DNA of 5,618 bases from an archaeon. GTDB lineage: Archaea > Nanoarchaeota > Nanoarchaeia > Pacearchaeales > GW2011-AR1. Position numbers and translations under genes: made by a program. The stretch's first letter is position 1, and each line of letters opens with the position of its first letter. Positions 4,462-5,618 of this stretch are shown here, piece by piece. The notes below the pieces were generated by a model that was not told the origin of the DNA, did not search any database, and saw only the letters and a program-made list of their open reading frames with translations. The stretch covers positions 1 through 5,618 of the forward strand of contig DAOWCW010000048.1 in the NCBI GenBank assembly GCA_030639395.1, written 5' to 3'.

Positions 4462-5499
4462 TTATTGGTTCTTATATTTAACAACCTCATCATCAAGGAT
4501 AACCAAATCAATATTCGCCATTTTAAACAACTCCTCTGACTCACCACCCGCATGATACTTCTTCTCACAAACAACCTTAACAATTCCACAATTAACAATC
4601 ATCTTAGCACAAACAGCACAAGGAGTCATCTTGTAATAAAGAGTAGAGCCCTCTAATAAAATCCCAAGCTTAGCCGCCTGACAAATAGCATTCTGTTCAC
4701 CATGAATCGTCCTAACACAATGCTGAGAAACACTACCATCTTCATGAGTAATGGACTTAATCTGGTGCCCAACATCATCACAATGAGGCAATCCTTTCGC
4801 AGCTCCATTATAACCAGTAACAAGAATCTGTTTATCTCTAACAATAACACACCCACTACTTCCCCTGTCACAAGTCGATCTCTTTCCAACCTCACGAGCA
4901 ATATTTAAAAAATACTCATCCCAACTTGGGCGAACACGAACCTTAGACTTTTCATTGATTCCATCCAAAACCTTTCCAACTTTCCCATGTAATTCCTCAA
5001 TCGTCCAATCATTCTTAAAACTATAATCAGCTGCCTCAATACAGGCACGAAGATTTTGCTTGTTCGGATCAGTCGAAGTCATTTCTTTCTGCTCATCCAC
5101 CACAAACTGATTAAAAGAAATATTATCTGTAGAACTCGCCCTCTCAACTGTCCTAGAATATCTAGACTCCACATCAGCATCAACAGAAAACAAAACAAAC
5201 CCATCCTTGTTCCTTAAAGCATCCACTTCGCCCGGACAACGAATACTTTCAATAACACAATTCTCACCTGACTTCTCTGCCATCTCATATAATTGCTCAA
5301 CAATATAACTCGGACCAAAATTCGCTCTCAAATTATTAGCAACCGAAACCATATTCTCTCTATTAGATTCCAATCCCCTCTTCAAAATCTCCTCAACCAA
5401 AAAATCCCGAACCGAATAATGCACAAAACCTCTCTCTTTCAAAAACTCAACCACAGTCCCCTTTCCTGCACCCAATGTTCCAGTAATTCCAATAATCAT
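4462..5499 (-). CDS. Fusion of a P-loop NMP-kinase-like domain and a dCMP deaminase
   Basis: A 345-residue cytoplasmic enzyme of dUMP/dTMP supply. Residues 1-~180 form a P-loop domain with Walker A GTLGAGKGT (7-15; K13), VIESIRCPGEVDAL (~82-95) and a C-terminal ADYSFKND, the pattern of archaeal UPF0200/dephospho-CoA-kinase-like NMP kinases. Residues ~190-340 are a zinc deoxycytidylate deaminase: VTGYNGAAKGLPHCDD (~227-242, substrate/allosteric region), HGE (266-268; zinc His and catalytic Glu) and PCAVC (293-297; zinc Cys294 and Cys297). The expected reaction of the C-terminal half is dCMP to dUMP plus ammonia. The P-loop looks intact, so the first domain may bind or hydrolyse ATP/dNTP; whether it is a kinase or a regulator is unknown. 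As I recall, fungal dCMP deaminases have a similar layout with a degraded P-loop. It follows the dUTPase gene after 51 nt. The ATG follows a TATA-like box by about 25 nt, suggesting a leaderless mRNA. The deaminase call is firm. Confidence 0.92.
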   Translation of the reverse strand: MIIGITGTLGAGKGTVVEFLKERGFVHYSVRDFLVEEILKRGLESNRENMVSVANNLRANFGPSYIVEQLYEMAEKSGENCVIESIRCPGEVDALRNKDGFVLFSVDADVESRYSRTVERASSTDNISFNQFVVDEQKEMTSTDPNKQNLRACIEAADYSFKNDWTIEELHGKVGKVLDGINEKSKVRVRPSWDEYFLNIAREVGKRSTCDRGSSGCVIVRDKQILVTGYNGAAKGLPHCDDVGHQIKSITHEDGSVSQHCVRTIHGEQNAICQAAKLGILLEGSTLYYKMTPCAVCAKMIVNCGIVKVVCEKKYHAGGESEELFKMANIDLVILDDEVVKYKNQ

Positions 5500-5520
5500 A
5501 AAAAATCAACCCATTCTAAA

Positions 5521-5528
5521 TTTATAAA
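5521..5528 (-). promoter_or_regulatory. Predicted TATA box of the kinase-deaminase gene
   Basis: TTTATAAA is centred about 25 nt upstream of the ATG at 5497-5499. At the archaeal TATA-to-start distance, transcription would begin at or next to the ATG, giving a leaderless mRNA; in agreement, no Shine-Dalgarno site precedes the start. It lies in the gap after dut, so the gene may have its own promoter even if also read through from dut. Confidence 0.5.
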
Positions 5529-5550
5529 GACTATTGCGCTAAATCATATA

Positions 5551-5618
5551 TTATCTGCCAGTACTCCCAAGCCCACCATCCCCCCTAACACTCTCACCCA
5601 ACTCCCCAACCTCTTCAA
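5551..5618 (-). CDS. dut: dUTPase, C-terminal fragment
   Basis: Only the last 21 codons and TAA are present; the gene continues beyond the right edge. The tail reads EEVGELGESVRGDGGLGSTGR, which contains the glycine-rich motif V (RGxGGFGSTG) of homotrimeric dUTP diphosphatases, the mobile arm that closes over the active site. The enzyme hydrolyses dUTP to dUMP and pyrophosphate, keeping uracil out of DNA and feeding thymidylate synthesis. This fits the dCMP deaminase encoded 51 nt downstream. The usual aromatic residue of the motif (Phe) is Leu here. The call rests on this one motif plus context; dCTP deaminases of the same fold generally lack this glycine-rich tail. Confidence 0.82.
   Translation of the reverse strand, partial: EEVGELGESVRGDGGLGSTGR

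Noticed and set aside
4653..4908. Open frames inside the kinase-deaminase gene on both strands (4653-4901 minus, 4702-4908 plus)
   Set aside because: They overlap the conserved deaminase domain in other frames and resemble no family.

Overview
The window looks like a piece of an AT-rich archaeal genome, probably from a small-genome DPANN-type lineage (Woesearchaeota/Pacearchaeota-like). Support for Archaea: an rpoH-rpoB-rpoA1 gene order read leftward, an archaeal/Pol II-type RpoB that is not split into B' and B'', TATA-like boxes about 25 nt upstream of genes, and a tRNA with no encoded CCA. The DPANN placement is inferred from general resemblance and was not tested.

Layout, left to right. 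All protein genes are on the minus strand. 1-159: first 53 codons of rpoA1 (RNA polymerase A'). 161-436: an unrecognised 91-residue (or 88-residue), cysteine-containing small ORF wedged between rpoA1 and rpoB. 429-3680: complete rpoB (1083 aa). 3726-3920: rpoH (64 aa). These genes sit nose to tail (45-nt gap, 8-nt overlap, 1-nt gap) and probably form one transcription unit from a BRE/TATA element near 3969-3983. Divergent from it, on the plus strand, is tRNA-Lys(UUU) at 4067-4140 with its own TATA-like box.

4142-4461 holds no recognisable protein gene but is structured. It contains an exact 20-bp second copy of the tRNA 3' end (4270-4289), a decayed copy of the rest of the tRNA 3' half split by a 68-nt foldback segment, and several perfect hairpins. 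This resembles a scar of integration at a tRNA gene.

4462-5499 encodes a two-domain protein: an N-terminal P-loop NMP-kinase/UPF0200-like domain fused to a C-terminal zinc dCMP deaminase. Upstream, 5551-5618 is the C-terminal end of a trimeric dUTPase, recognised by its glycine-rich motif V. Both enzymes make dUMP (from dCMP and from dUTP), so this pair supplies the thymidylate synthase substrate.

Most of the window is ordinary housekeeping. The parts worth a second look are the small ORF inside the polymerase operon, whose codon choice differs sharply from its neighbours, the duplicated and interrupted tRNA 3' end, the kinase-deaminase fusion, and several substitutions in conserved RpoB motifs.
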